54,993 nucleotides of DNA from a virus: the IMG/VR virus record IMGVR_UViG_3300010883_000037, positions 1-54,993 of that record; one strand, 5' to 3'. The notes beneath the pieces are model-generated. The model was given only the letters and a program-made list of their open reading frames with translations. It was not told the origin of the DNA and did no database searches. Below are positions 44,997 through 54,993 of the stretch, piece by piece. The translations under genes were made by a program, and so were the position numbers. Numbering within the stretch: position 1 is the first letter of the stretch; each line of letters starts with the position of its first letter.

Positions 44997-47900
44997 TTAA
45001 TACCTCTTCAATTCAGCAATAAACTGCTGTAATAAAATTTGGCCCTTCAAGCCGTGTCTATCGTTTGGTCCAATGTACATATCATGTGAGTTATAATGAA
45101 ACTTTGCCCTTTCTAGCATGTGCGATTCTATCACGAAATTTATTCCAAGAAACTTTGTTTTTCTCGGAACCATCATTTCGATCATATTTCCAATCGTTCC
45201 GTCAAACCATCTGAAGAACTCAAAGAACTTTGGCAGGTTAAGTTTTTGTGTAAGTCTATTAAAGTAAACATCTCTCAGATTTTCCATATCCGGATAATCC
45301 GGGCTAAATTGTAACTCTGGACCACCAATAAAATTGTCTAGAGCATCAAGTGTTCCAAATATATTAATGATGTCTTCATTTAGCGCTTGTGTTAAAGATA
45401 TCTCTATGCTAAATCTGGTATCATCTCGAGGGGACTCATTGGCAGGAATTGAGTAAAGCGGCGCAAAACTAACTCCGTGGAGATCAACCTTCTCTCGTGC
45501 CTTAAAACTTCTAATTCGAACCTTATTGCCTGTCTTGGCTTGATCGAAATTTGGAGACAACATCGCAAAGTCCCACATCTCTGGGGCTATAATCCTGGTC
45601 GAAGTTTGAAATCCTGAGCCTGAAAGGTGAAAATTGTTTTGGCTGAAGTCAAAGATCTTTATTGTGCCGTCAGCAGCTGACTTAGTAACAGGCTGATCAA
45701 ATGATGCGTCTAGACGGAGCCTTTCGAAAGAACCTGTCATATTTTTAATAAAGTTGAAGTTTAGTTTAGGATTTATAACACCCAATGATCTGTAGTTAAG
45801 AGTGTGCTCTCTCGTCTCTCTTTCAGTTAACCCCTTAGACCAAAATCTTACTTGAGCTACACGCCCGCCGAAGAATGTTTCATTATTCAACATCGTCGCT
45901 TTGTCCCAATAATTTAGAGACCCGAACGAGTTACCGTCATTTCCGTAAGAAGTGCCCGAAGCAAAAGTCAATCCTTGGTTTCCAATTGCAAAGAACGATC
46001 CGCTAGCGTTATATGTGCCTGTCAAAACTTCGCAGACATTTATTAAGCCTGCTTTGTGATCATCTACCCACTTGGTATTAGTACTGTACTGACTTAATTT
46101 TCCATTCTTAACCTTACCAGCTCTTAAGAAGTAAGACGAAGACCAGGTTGATCCTGTCATATCATTTCTTACGCGTCCGAAAGATACATGCCATTTTTCG
46201 CCATCGAATACATCAGCACCTGTTAGAGGCAACTGGAATACTGGGCCGTTGACCTGTGGGCGCATGAATAGCGTTAATGATCCTGTTGTTTGTGTATCTA
46301 GAGAGCCAGAAAATGCAATAAGATTGGCCCACATACGATGACCTATTGCCCCCTGATCTACTGGTCCTGTTGATCCTGTCGTGCTAAATCTTACTAAACT
46401 CTGGGTTACAAAGTTATCAATCCCTGTCTCACCTTTTTGTGGGAATCTATAGTATCCTTCGTAAGACCAAGACCCGGAGGTTAGAAGGCCGTCTTGTTTA
46501 TCAGACCTGAATGGCTTTTCCTTAAAGACGCCCGCGTGGATGTTGCCGTTTGGTGCGGATCCGTAGACAAGCTTGTTCTCATGTGCACTTAGCTTCCTGC
46601 CCCAGACAGCCCAGTCTGATATCGCACCTGTTAGATAAGCTCTATTCAATGCTGGATCTGAGTCTCCATAGACGCTTCCTAATCTAACGCCGTGCTGGAA
46701 AGAACCTGTAGATGCTGCACTATAAGTTCCTGTTGTTACTGCAGATATATTTTCTGTTAGAAGGGCTCCGTTCAAATAGAGGTTCATGCCGTTGGCACCT
46801 TTTGAACCATCATATGTTGCCATGACGTGATGCCACTTTCCTACAACATTGTTTATATTACTGTCGCCTGTCCAGCCCGGGATGTACTGTGCTGTCTTTC
46901 TTAAGTAGTTAGCATGACTGTTGCCATCGAATATTTCAAATGCCAGTCCATTTTTTCCAGGATGAGAATTCTGAGCATTACCAGCTGTTCTAGATGCTGT
47001 AACATAAAGGCGCATTCCCAATCTTGAAACAACAGCATCAATTGTTGCAGAAGCCGGCGTGCCCATGGGCTGGTCAGGTCTAAACGGCGCGCCGAATGAG
47101 CCTGTCCCGATCTGGAAAAGTCCTTGATTAGTTCCTGTGGCTAATAGCTTGAACCAACCCCCAACTGAGATCGGTGCATCATTTCCGGCGCCGTCTGACA
47201 TGGACAGGTGGAAACTAGAAGACACCCACTCAGATGTATTTTTACTAGGGTCTCTATTGAGTAGAACAGACTTCATTCTACCGTGAGTATCGCCTACATA
47301 TTTTGTGAAGGGTGTGCTATCTGAAAGCACTGCGCTTCGTTTATCAGATGCCGGGGTTGGTATTTTTTCTAAGCGGCCATTGACATTTTGTCGCCTGCCA
47401 TCGGTTTCATCAAAATGATATGTTGCATCAATATCATCACCTACTACTATGCCATCGTGTCCTCCGGCGGATGATGTCGTGTAAACAGAGTCCATCTTGA
47501 TCTTATGGGGGCGCCAGTGATAAGCTAAGTCAGCTTTTCCATTTTCGCCGGCGTTATAGCCCGGATCAAATAGCTTGTCAAACCTGACTGCTCTATTTCC
47601 TACAGGTTGTGGCTGCCCGGGTTCGTCGCGATCTGTTAATAGAAATGGTGACTGAACAAACGGGCGCTTGGACATCTTGCCAGTGTGATGTCTTACTCCA
47701 GTATCTTTAGCATACGAGCCTGAGAAGACTCCTAGCGCATTCATTTCTGTGTAGGCATCGCGGACGTCAGTTATGTTTCTTGTCGGAGCGCCTCCAAACT
47801 CTCTAAATCTAAACGTGCGGTCAGGGTTAATACCCATATTACGCATGAAGACCTTGATGCTGTGTATTGTACCCTTAGACTTTACTAACTCTGATGTATC

Positions 47901-49715
47901 AGAAAGTATTCTTCTCCAGATAGTATTCTGAATTTTTTGGAGAGAGTTGGAGGATACTTTTGGCTCTATTACATGACCGCGCTTGCCAATAAACTGATCT
48001 AGCGATGCTTCCGGGAACATTTCTGGTAATGTGAAACCATAATACTGGGCGAAGAATGGTAAGAACGTATCAGCAATAGTGCCTTCTTCTACCCTGTCTA
48101 CGTGCATCAATCGTCCAAATTGGTCGATAAACATCTTTAGCTCATCAAAGTACTTAGCCCACGTAAATAATAGAGCAGCCATAATTTGAGGAGAACCAAC
48201 TTTTCCTCCGCCTGGAAAATCTTGATTGTAGCCATAGGGATCGCCCGTACCGCCCAATTCATCATGCTGAGAAAACCCTTCAAATAAAGCTGATTCTTCT
48301 AGATAATGCTTTGGAATAAGTTTTGTTATCTGATTGGGGTTATTTGTGTCGTACAGCGCGCCTGAAGTCAATAAGTCAGAGTTGAGATCCAAAAGGGGTA
48401 TATAAGTTGGAAAGAGGACTGGGCTGTCACTAGCATCCTCTAACAATACTGGGTTTTTCAATCCTTTGGTTTCTCTAGATGATGAATGAAAATTAGTTAT
48501 CGAAGCATGTAAGGAGTTGCCTGAATAGTCTAAAACTGTGGCATTCCCTTCATATGATCCCGTTGGCTCATTAAACTTATAGTATAGCTTGAGAGATTTT
48601 CTTGGGCTTACATTTGTCCAGCGCTCTCGCTCAAGGCCGCGGGGGTTTCGAGGCGCATGCCACAGTCTGAACTCATCCATAGATCCCGTAAACTGTTCAG
48701 TAAATGATAGGGATAAAGAATTTGGCTGTCCAACAGATCCGGAAAAGATATGTTGACTGCCAGAGCCTATTGTGAGTGGCTGATCTTGAAACCCAAAATC
48801 ATACATCTCAACTGTATCAGAACCCGTCACATATTTTGCGTCTTTGTATAACTGTATCTGATGAATTCCGGGTACTCTGTTAAACTGCGCACAGACATGA
48901 GACCACTTACCTTTCTGTAGCTTCATCGATGAGCTAGCATGCATCGTGCCGGAAGACACAATCATCTGTAGCGTGCCGGATGGCTCAGTCAACGGAGTAT
49001 TCAACAGATACACACCAACGCCCTGGTGTATTCCTCCACCTACTGCGCCGGTGGGAGTTAATTCCGATGTCCTTTGAAACAATACTTGGTTTCCATACGG
49101 AAGTGTTCTGGAAGCTCCTGCATGTACGTACTCATTCGCAGCGTTGTAAGCATCAGAACTAGACGGAATATAAATGTGGAACTCAAAGCCTATTGTCTTG
49201 TTAGTACCTGGATCAATTACAGGGCCGCCTGTCTTGTCTCGAGACAGTGCGGGCATGAATAAGCCGGCTGAGTCTTTGATTTCTAAATAATGGTTTATTG
49301 CTGTTCCATCATTTTCATATCCTCCGAAATGGAGGGCTGCCATGTGCTTCGGAAATTTCTGAAATATCCAGTTTTCGAAACCGGTGAGTGAGTCCATAAA
49401 GTCAATTGCTTCTCCTCGAGAACCATCAAAAGGATAGTAGTTAACAATCCTCTCAAATGCAACGTTAACCTTAGACTCTGCTGAATTAAAAAAAGTATGA
49501 TTTTCAAACTTGGACCAATCTATGGGCAATTGTTGAGTTGACTTTAATGGTGTACCAGGCGGATCATTTCTAAACGATCCTGTTGTGCTGGTCATTGAGC
49601 CGCTTAAAGATGCACCGGTGATATTTTCTATAGTAGATCTTCCTCCGGTCAATGCTCGTACAGTTGACGGAGTAAAAAGTGCTGTCTTTTTTGTGAAAGT
49701 TTTCTTTCTTGCCAT
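44997..49715 (-). CDS. LamG-rich baseplate protein with gpI/gp7-like segment (1572 residues)
   Basis: LamG domain 1 has WSHVCAQFNR near residue 267 and FRLWHAPR near 350. At about 588-633 the protein reads IQNTIWRRILSDTSELVKSK then GTIHSIKVFMRNMGI, like the 'KGT..SI...L...GI' core of P2 gpI-type tail proteins. LamG 2 has WHHVMATYDG and MNLYLNGALL (about 958-985). A third LamG-like region ends VAQVRFWSKGL (about 1300). The C-terminal ~170 residues include PDMENLRDVYFNRL and KFFEFFRWFDGTIGNMI, followed by PRKTKFLGINFVIESHMLER. The gene follows gp25- and gp6-like genes, matching the P2 order W-J-I and the T4 order 25-6-7. The start overlaps the upstream stop (TAATG), with weak ribosome-binding sequence. 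Confidence 0.72.
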   Translation of the reverse strand: MARKKTFTKKTALFTPSTVRALTGGRSTIENITGASLSGSMTSTTGSFRNDPPGTPLKSTQQLPIDWSKFENHTFFNSAESKVNVAFERIVNYYPFDGSRGEAIDFMDSLTGFENWIFQKFPKHMAALHFGGYENDGTAINHYLEIKDSAGLFMPALSRDKTGGPVIDPGTNKTIGFEFHIYIPSSSDAYNAANEYVHAGASRTLPYGNQVLFQRTSELTPTGAVGGGIHQGVGVYLLNTPLTEPSGTLQMIVSSGTMHASSSMKLQKGKWSHVCAQFNRVPGIHQIQLYKDAKYVTGSDTVEMYDFGFQDQPLTIGSGSQHIFSGSVGQPNSLSLSFTEQFTGSMDEFRLWHAPRNPRGLERERWTNVSPRKSLKLYYKFNEPTGSYEGNATVLDYSGNSLHASITNFHSSSRETKGLKNPVLLEDASDSPVLFPTYIPLLDLNSDLLTSGALYDTNNPNQITKLIPKHYLEESALFEGFSQHDELGGTGDPYGYNQDFPGGGKVGSPQIMAALLFTWAKYFDELKMFIDQFGRLMHVDRVEEGTIADTFLPFFAQYYGFTLPEMFPEASLDQFIGKRGHVIEPKVSSNSLQKIQNTIWRRILSDTSELVKSKGTIHSIKVFMRNMGINPDRTFRFREFGGAPTRNITDVRDAYTEMNALGVFSGSYAKDTGVRHHTGKMSKRPFVQSPFLLTDRDEPGQPQPVGNRAVRFDKLFDPGYNAGENGKADLAYHWRPHKIKMDSVYTTSSAGGHDGIVVGDDIDATYHFDETDGRRQNVNGRLEKIPTPASDKRSAVLSDSTPFTKYVGDTHGRMKSVLLNRDPSKNTSEWVSSSFHLSMSDGAGNDAPISVGGWFKLLATGTNQGLFQIGTGSFGAPFRPDQPMGTPASATIDAVVSRLGMRLYVTASRTAGNAQNSHPGKNGLAFEIFDGNSHANYLRKTAQYIPGWTGDSNINNVVGKWHHVMATYDGSKGANGMNLYLNGALLTENISAVTTGTYSAASTGSFQHGVRLGSVYGDSDPALNRAYLTGAISDWAVWGRKLSAHENKLVYGSAPNGNIHAGVFKEKPFRSDKQDGLLTSGSWSYEGYYRFPQKGETGIDNFVTQSLVRFSTTGSTGPVDQGAIGHRMWANLIAFSGSLDTQTTGSLTLFMRPQVNGPVFQLPLTGADVFDGEKWHVSFGRVRNDMTGSTWSSSYFLRAGKVKNGKLSQYSTNTKWVDDHKAGLINVCEVLTGTYNASGSFFAIGNQGLTFASGTSYGNDGNSFGSLNYWDKATMLNNETFFGGRVAQVRFWSKGLTERETREHTLNYRSLGVINPKLNFNFIKNMTGSFERLRLDASFDQPVTKSAADGTIKIFDFSQNNFHLSGSGFQTSTRIIAPEMWDFAMLSPNFDQAKTGNKVRIRSFKAREKVDLHGVSFAPLYSIPANESPRDDTRFSIEISLTQALNEDIINIFGTLDALDNFIGGPELQFSPDYPDMENLRDVYFNRLTQKLNLPKFFEFFRWFDGTIGNMIEMMVPRKTKFLGINFVIESHMLERAKFHYNSHDMYIGPNDRHGLKGQILLQQFIAELKRY
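47818..47950 (-). other. gpI/gp7-like segment inside the LamG protein
   Basis: Residues about 588-633 are helical-looking, with WRRILSDTSELVKSKGT and HSIKVFMRNMGI. This pattern corresponds to the part of P2 gpI-type proteins that links the baseplate to fibres. The assignment rests on motif and gene order. Confidence 0.5.
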
Positions 49716-51256
49716 TATCCGTCCACTCTAAATCTTGTTCCGGCGTCTTCGATGATCGTTTCGCTTCCACGATCAATAACAAGAAATTCGAACTTGTAAG
49801 TTCTGCCGGAAAAGAGATTGTTCATTCTTATTTCAAAGAACATTCCGTCTTTATCTGAAGATACTCTCGTTCCGTTTTTATTTCTTTCGAATGGAATTAA
49901 CACATCTCCAGAGTTGACGTCTCTTACACGATAGTACACTTCATCAAATACAACGCTGTCTCTTGCGTATGGTACCTTAGACGAGGTCAATCTATCATTG
50001 TTAAGATCACGACCAAAAACTCTTATTTTTTCAATGTTGCTATGTCTATAGGCAGACCCTAGATTTGTTATTCTAAGACCCGGTTTTCTAGACACAAAAT
50101 TTCCACTTGTTCGAACCGGTGACATGATTTTGAGTGAACTGGATAAGAAACCAATTGTCTCATCGACTGAACTCCAAATCGTATCAAATGTCAACGATCC
50201 GCTGTTAACTGCAAACTGATGAACGGTGCTTCCGCCATCAACTACTGTACTCTCACTAAACGGTATACAAAAACTAGCAGAGTATACGCCGGCTGATCCA
50301 TCTCCTGATGTTGATCCTGTGTGCATGGAAGCAGACACAGTCAACGAATATGATCCTGTCTTTAATAGAAGGTGCATACAATTTGTCCCAACTAACGGGG
50401 TCAATCCTGAGCCAGATAGCACGTTATGTGACGCGCCTCGTCTATAGTTGTTTAGAAATAGAGTTCCGGTCGCATCAAAAAAGAAAGAATTATGATGATC
50501 ATTCATAGTATCATCAAACGAAATATGCAGCATCGGTTGACTGTATCTATTCGCGCTGTGTCTCGAGGAAAATCGTTTAACAAACCTTGTTTTAGTATCT
50601 GTCTCTTCTGTTCCTGAGAACGCCAGGCGCCATCCCATATCTGGTAACTGCTCTGTAATTGTTGCAGAAACTATTTTGGTCACATCCATTGTAAGGTCTT
50701 CTATTCCAGTATTAAACCACTGTGTAGTGAATAGATTCTCAACCCCGGAGCCTACACTTCCGGATTCTATTATGTCTAAGTTATCTGAACCCAAAAGGCC
50801 GGCGGACTCTGCACCGGTCGTATTCCATGGGTAAACTGTTCCGCCGCTGTATGAAGCTGTCACAAAATTTGCGACATCCAGATCAGAAAAAGAATTAACA
50901 TCTCGTCCAACACCTTCATCCCAACTTTGAGACATTGGGTGGAGGATTAAATTAAAGTTAGAGGGGACAGCTTGACCAGCTGCTATATTCTTCATCTTAA
51001 GCGTGCACTTAAATGATGGGCTGGTGATATCTAGAATTGAAGATGTAAGCTCACGAACTTGGAATAAATCAAATTGAAGGAGTGCCTTAGACAGTTCTAT
51101 TGGATCCGTGGTTCCGCTCAAAGTAGACTCTGAATACAGCTTGAACAAATCTAATGTTCCGGCTCTGCCTACATTAGCATCTTTTGCACGAAATGAACCG
51201 TCAATTATCTTGTTGGTTATGTATGTGTCTTTGCTAGATGTCAGTACTAAGTACAT
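49715..51256 (-). CDS. DNRLRE-like beta protein next to baseplate wedge genes
   Basis: This is a 513-residue protein. The N-terminal ~150 residues have the pattern of DNRLRE-type beta-sandwich domains: KDTYITNK near the start, ALLQFDL (about 63-69), an NLILHPMSQSWDEGVG strand (about 102-117) and repeated beta strands. The C-terminal part is also beta-rich, with an ending YKFEFLVIDRG...TRFRVDG like an immunoglobulin-type strand pair. AGGAG precedes ATG 51256. It sits between the gp6-like wedge protein and the LamG/gpI protein, and overlaps the latter's start by one base. A baseplate-associated structural role is likely, possibly connecting wedge and fibres. Confidence 0.62.
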   Translation of the reverse strand: MYLVLTSSKDTYITNKIIDGSFRAKDANVGRAGTLDLFKLYSESTLSGTTDPIELSKALLQFDLFQVRELTSSILDITSPSFKCTLKMKNIAAGQAVPSNFNLILHPMSQSWDEGVGRDVNSFSDLDVANFVTASYSGGTVYPWNTTGAESAGLLGSDNLDIIESGSVGSGVENLFTTQWFNTGIEDLTMDVTKIVSATITEQLPDMGWRLAFSGTEETDTKTRFVKRFSSRHSANRYSQPMLHISFDDTMNDHHNSFFFDATGTLFLNNYRRGASHNVLSGSGLTPLVGTNCMHLLLKTGSYSLTVSASMHTGSTSGDGSAGVYSASFCIPFSESTVVDGGSTVHQFAVNSGSLTFDTIWSSVDETIGFLSSSLKIMSPVRTSGNFVSRKPGLRITNLGSAYRHSNIEKIRVFGRDLNNDRLTSSKVPYARDSVVFDEVYYRVRDVNSGDVLIPFERNKNGTRVSSDKDGMFFEIRMNNLFSGRTYKFEFLVIDRGSETIIEDAGTRFRVDG

Positions 51257-51266
51257 TTACAAACTC

Positions 51267-53114
51267 CTATGACGCTGTCCCAATGATGTCATGTTCTAAA
51301 TATTTCATTTCGAATATTGACCCTGGAGGACCTACTATCATTCTATTCTTGGTTGCGTTCTTAAAATTAAATGATGATGAGCCATACGATCGGCCCTGGA
51401 TTGTGCCTATAACTGGCTTTACCTCTAAGTTCATAAGCGAAACGACTCCGTGCGTGTTAATAATAATATTGACAAGGTCGTCCAGGACGATCGGCTGATC
51501 GATTTGAAAGTTATCTATTGACAAGACTTCAGAAAGCTTTTTAATTACTGTATCTACTACTGCTGTTTTATTGACATCAGGTGCTGTAAGTATTCCGAAT
51601 TTGACGCTGAAGTTCACCACTTGTGTGTCGAGAATGTCCATTGCGTCTGATATTAGCCTGAATTCATTTAGATACGTGCTTAAATTTAGCTTAAGCGCAT
51701 CCGGAGCAACATCGAGATACCCATCTTTGTCTCGTGTGGCTACAAATATTTGTGTAGACAGCGGATTGGCCGGGTTAGCTCGAATACCTGCTCTAAAGAC
51801 TCTTCCAAATTTAGAGGGTAAAGTATAAATGCGTGTTAGCATGTCCTGCTTAGTAACAATTCTTGACTGCATTTGTCTTGCAGCGGGTGCTCTTCTTCTA
51901 AGCTCATCAACTGTTGGTCCTTTATCGCCTCCCCTAGCTGCATATTTGTTTTTAACATCTATCGAAGATCTCACAAAGTCTGCTTGAGTAGCTGTTGGGT
52001 TTCTTCTAAACTCCATGTGTAACACCCTAACAAATCGAATTGACTCTGCAGAAACATTGTGTGAAAGACCGCCGCCGGATCTATATGATACCTTAATTTT
52101 TGTATTTCTTGGCGCAATCCCTAGGGTGTGTGTTTCTAATAAAGACTGTGGGTCTATTGCGAATCGAGGGAATGTTGTCTTGCCGTATAGGTCTAAAGAC
52201 AGCTTGCTTGGATCCGGGATTATGTCGTCATCAAACGTATCAGCGTTACCAGATCCGAACTGAATTGTTGTTAGCTTTGTACGAGGATCAAAATTTGCCA
52301 CATACCGGTGTGGGCAAGGAGCAACTTCTAAGTTCATGGGTACGAGATTTCCGTCGTCATCAATGTTTAGTATTCCCTTGAAGACTGTGTCTTGTGATAA
52401 AGTCTCTACTTGATAGTATTTGTTTCCTTGACTATCTGTGATGCTCATGATATCAGTTACATTAACGTCTTTAATAACAATCTTTCGAAAGGGCACATGT
52501 GATGTGCCTATTGTGAATGTCTCTATAGACTCATCCCCAGAGACACACAGACCCTCTCTAGACAAAATATACGTCGCAGGAGTGCCGTCGGCATTAGTCT
52601 CCGATACTGTTAGGCGCGCCCTATAAATACCTTGGTCATCTTTCTCAGCAAAGTCAATATCCTCAACAAGATTGAAAGTAATACCGTCTGCACTTTCTAA
52701 AATTGTGCCTGCCATTGTAACAGGAAGTGTTTTATGGACGGGCTGATAATTTCCGGCTGAGGCCTTTTCGGCAGGAACCTCTACATAAAAACGAATCTTA
52801 ACTGATGCGGGAGCCGATCCTGAAATTTTAACGCCGGCGGCCCTGAGGTGTCGAAGAATATTGGCATTTTCAACTGCTGTTAATGGATTTAACTCATTAA
52901 ATTGATGGTCTAGATAGAATGACATAGTGTCACCTATCATTGCTGCCATATCTAAGAAGAGACCTCCCATGGATGCCTCAGTAAAGTCCTGTATCTTGTC
53001 AGGAAAATATGTCCTGGCATACTGCAAAAGTTCTGCACGGAATCCGTTAAAATCTTTTGCTAAAAAGTTACGTACTTTTTCTTTTTTGATTCTCTTTTTT
53101 ACGTCTATTCCCAT
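51267..53114 (-). CDS. gp6: gp6/gpJ-like baseplate wedge protein
   Basis: This is a 615-residue protein, near the 660 of T4 gp6. The N-terminal region has RTYFPDKIQDFTEASMGGLF, LDMAAMIGDTMSFYLDHQFN and ANILRHLRAAGVKISGSAPA, matching the start of Baseplate_J/gp6 proteins: a helical segment followed by 'L..lA...Gv...ga.pA'. The middle holds beta sequence and the C-terminal part a mixed domain. In T4, gp6 forms the ring of wedge dimers around the hub. AGGAT precedes ATG 53114. It lies immediately downstream of the gp25-like gene, as in T4-type and P2-type clusters (W then J). Confidence 0.8.
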   Translation of the reverse strand: MGIDVKKRIKKEKVRNFLAKDFNGFRAELLQYARTYFPDKIQDFTEASMGGLFLDMAAMIGDTMSFYLDHQFNELNPLTAVENANILRHLRAAGVKISGSAPASVKIRFYVEVPAEKASAGNYQPVHKTLPVTMAGTILESADGITFNLVEDIDFAEKDDQGIYRARLTVSETNADGTPATYILSREGLCVSGDESIETFTIGTSHVPFRKIVIKDVNVTDIMSITDSQGNKYYQVETLSQDTVFKGILNIDDDGNLVPMNLEVAPCPHRYVANFDPRTKLTTIQFGSGNADTFDDDIIPDPSKLSLDLYGKTTFPRFAIDPQSLLETHTLGIAPRNTKIKVSYRSGGGLSHNVSAESIRFVRVLHMEFRRNPTATQADFVRSSIDVKNKYAARGGDKGPTVDELRRRAPAARQMQSRIVTKQDMLTRIYTLPSKFGRVFRAGIRANPANPLSTQIFVATRDKDGYLDVAPDALKLNLSTYLNEFRLISDAMDILDTQVVNFSVKFGILTAPDVNKTAVVDTVIKKLSEVLSIDNFQIDQPIVLDDLVNIIINTHGVVSLMNLEVKPVIGTIQGRSYGSSSFNFKNATKNRMIVGPPGSIFEMKYLEHDIIGTAS

Positions 53115-53119
53115 AAGTT

Positions 53120-53602
53120 TTATCCTGCTGCGTATAGAAGCACTTCAATCGCTCTTTGTTTGTTGTCTATTTGTGGTACACTATATGTTACCCTAATTGC
53201 TATTTTTCCCATACTGTTACCATCATTTTTTTCTGTCATTGGCTCAAAGTCTTTAAGCGAAACAAAGGGCATGTACTTCTTTACGGATCTAGAGATCCTT
53301 GCCATTGCTTTCATATCACCGTCTTCAGAGCCAATTTCAAATAATAGCTCAGTTAAGTTGGCCCCAAAATCATAATGCCCTAGCCGTTCTCCCCAATTTG
53401 TCATAACCATGTTTCGAAAGTTATCTGCGATGGCATCAGGATAACTTTTATGCATGGCGAGGAAACTATCGTCCCCTCCGTATGAGAGCGGAGTCTTAAT
53501 TCCGATAGGCAATTGTTCTATTTCGGCAGCTGCTTCATTTGAGTGAAGATCAACGTCTAGATTCCCCACAGATTGGAAACTATATTTTTTTACGTAATTC
53601 AC
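53120..53602 (-). CDS. gp25: gp25/gpW-like baseplate wedge protein, GTG start
   Basis: This is a 160-residue protein, close to T4 gp25 (132) and gpW-type proteins. The conserved block NFRNMVMTNWGERLGHYDFG followed by ANLTELLFE (about residues 82-110) is the gp25/gpW 'N....L.TN.GER....DFG..L...LF' signature. It nucleates sheath contraction and links wedge to sheath in related phages. The start is GTG 53602, with GGAG six bases upstream. No ATG in this frame fits. The gene ends a few bases before the gp6-like gene, so the two are probably co-translated. Confidence 0.88.
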   Translation of the reverse strand: MNYVKKYSFQSVGNLDVDLHSNEAAAEIEQLPIGIKTPLSYGGDDSFLAMHKSYPDAIADNFRNMVMTNWGERLGHYDFGANLTELLFEIGSEDGDMKAMARISRSVKKYMPFVSLKDFEPMTEKNDGNSMGKIAIRVTYSVPQIDNKQRAIEVLLYAAG

Positions 53603-53664
53603 AATATGCTCCAGTACATCTACTATCCATTGCTAAGTATAATCTGCTCAAGGTTTTCGATGAA
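53603..53664. other. 62-base gap before the gp25-like gene
   Basis: I see no hairpin or convincing promoter here. Short open frames that begin with ATG in this gap end within a few codons or are out of frame with the gp25-like gene. Confidence 0.4.

Positions 53665-54993
<1,329 letters not shown>

Overview
The window is an almost gapless block of 21 protein-coding genes, all on the minus strand and all transcribed from the right edge toward the left. It carries the tail and baseplate structural region of a contractile-tailed bacteriophage (myovirus), followed by part of its DNA replication/recombination module. Three things support this: the consecutive baseplate-wedge genes (gp25/gpW type, gp6/gpJ type, then a protein with a gpI/gp7-like segment), a run of very large beta-rich virion proteins, and a terminal primase, RuvC-like and SbcD/Mre11-like set. 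The moderate GC content, T4-like baseplate order and module types I know from marine phage virion proteins suggest a large marine T4-superfamily ('far T4') phage. That assignment and any host are inference; nothing in the window identifies the host.

Layout in transcription order (right to left). (1) 54993-53665: a gene cut by the right edge, starting in a Gly-Ser hexanucleotide repeat and ending in a Pro-rich, hydrophobic protein of unknown role. (2) 53602-51267: gp25-like and gp6-like baseplate wedge proteins. (3) 51256-49715: a DNRLRE-like beta protein. (4) 49715-28935: three giant LamG-containing proteins of 1572, 1791 and 3561 residues, the first with a gpI/gp7-like segment. (5) 28921-17341: three tail-fibre-like proteins (1383, 1866 and 596 residues) built from shared repeats, a shared N-terminal domain and a shared ~560-residue C-terminal domain. 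(6) 17305-17084: a small DUF5659-like protein. (7) 17072-2166: seven further virion proteins, several related in pairs. (8) 2166-1: RuvC-like resolvase, DnaG-type primase and an SbcD/gp47-like nuclease cut by the left edge.

Functionally, the wedge proteins should form the baseplate, and the giant LamG and fibre proteins (about 10,800 residues in six genes) are the likely peripheral, host-contacting apparatus. Most genes have Shine-Dalgarno sequences, and many overlap by 1 or 4 bases, which suggests translational coupling in one long late transcript. The exception is the primase, which has a sigma70-like promoter directly before its start and no visible ribosome-binding site.

The most unusual content is modular protein architecture. 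LamG jelly-rolls appear to be split by very long insertions. A reelin-like motif occurs in three virion proteins. A cupredoxin-like fibre domain seems to have lost its metal ligands. One fibre C-terminal domain is present three times across two genes. I found no tRNA, CRISPR array, insertion sequence, reverse transcriptase or integrase.
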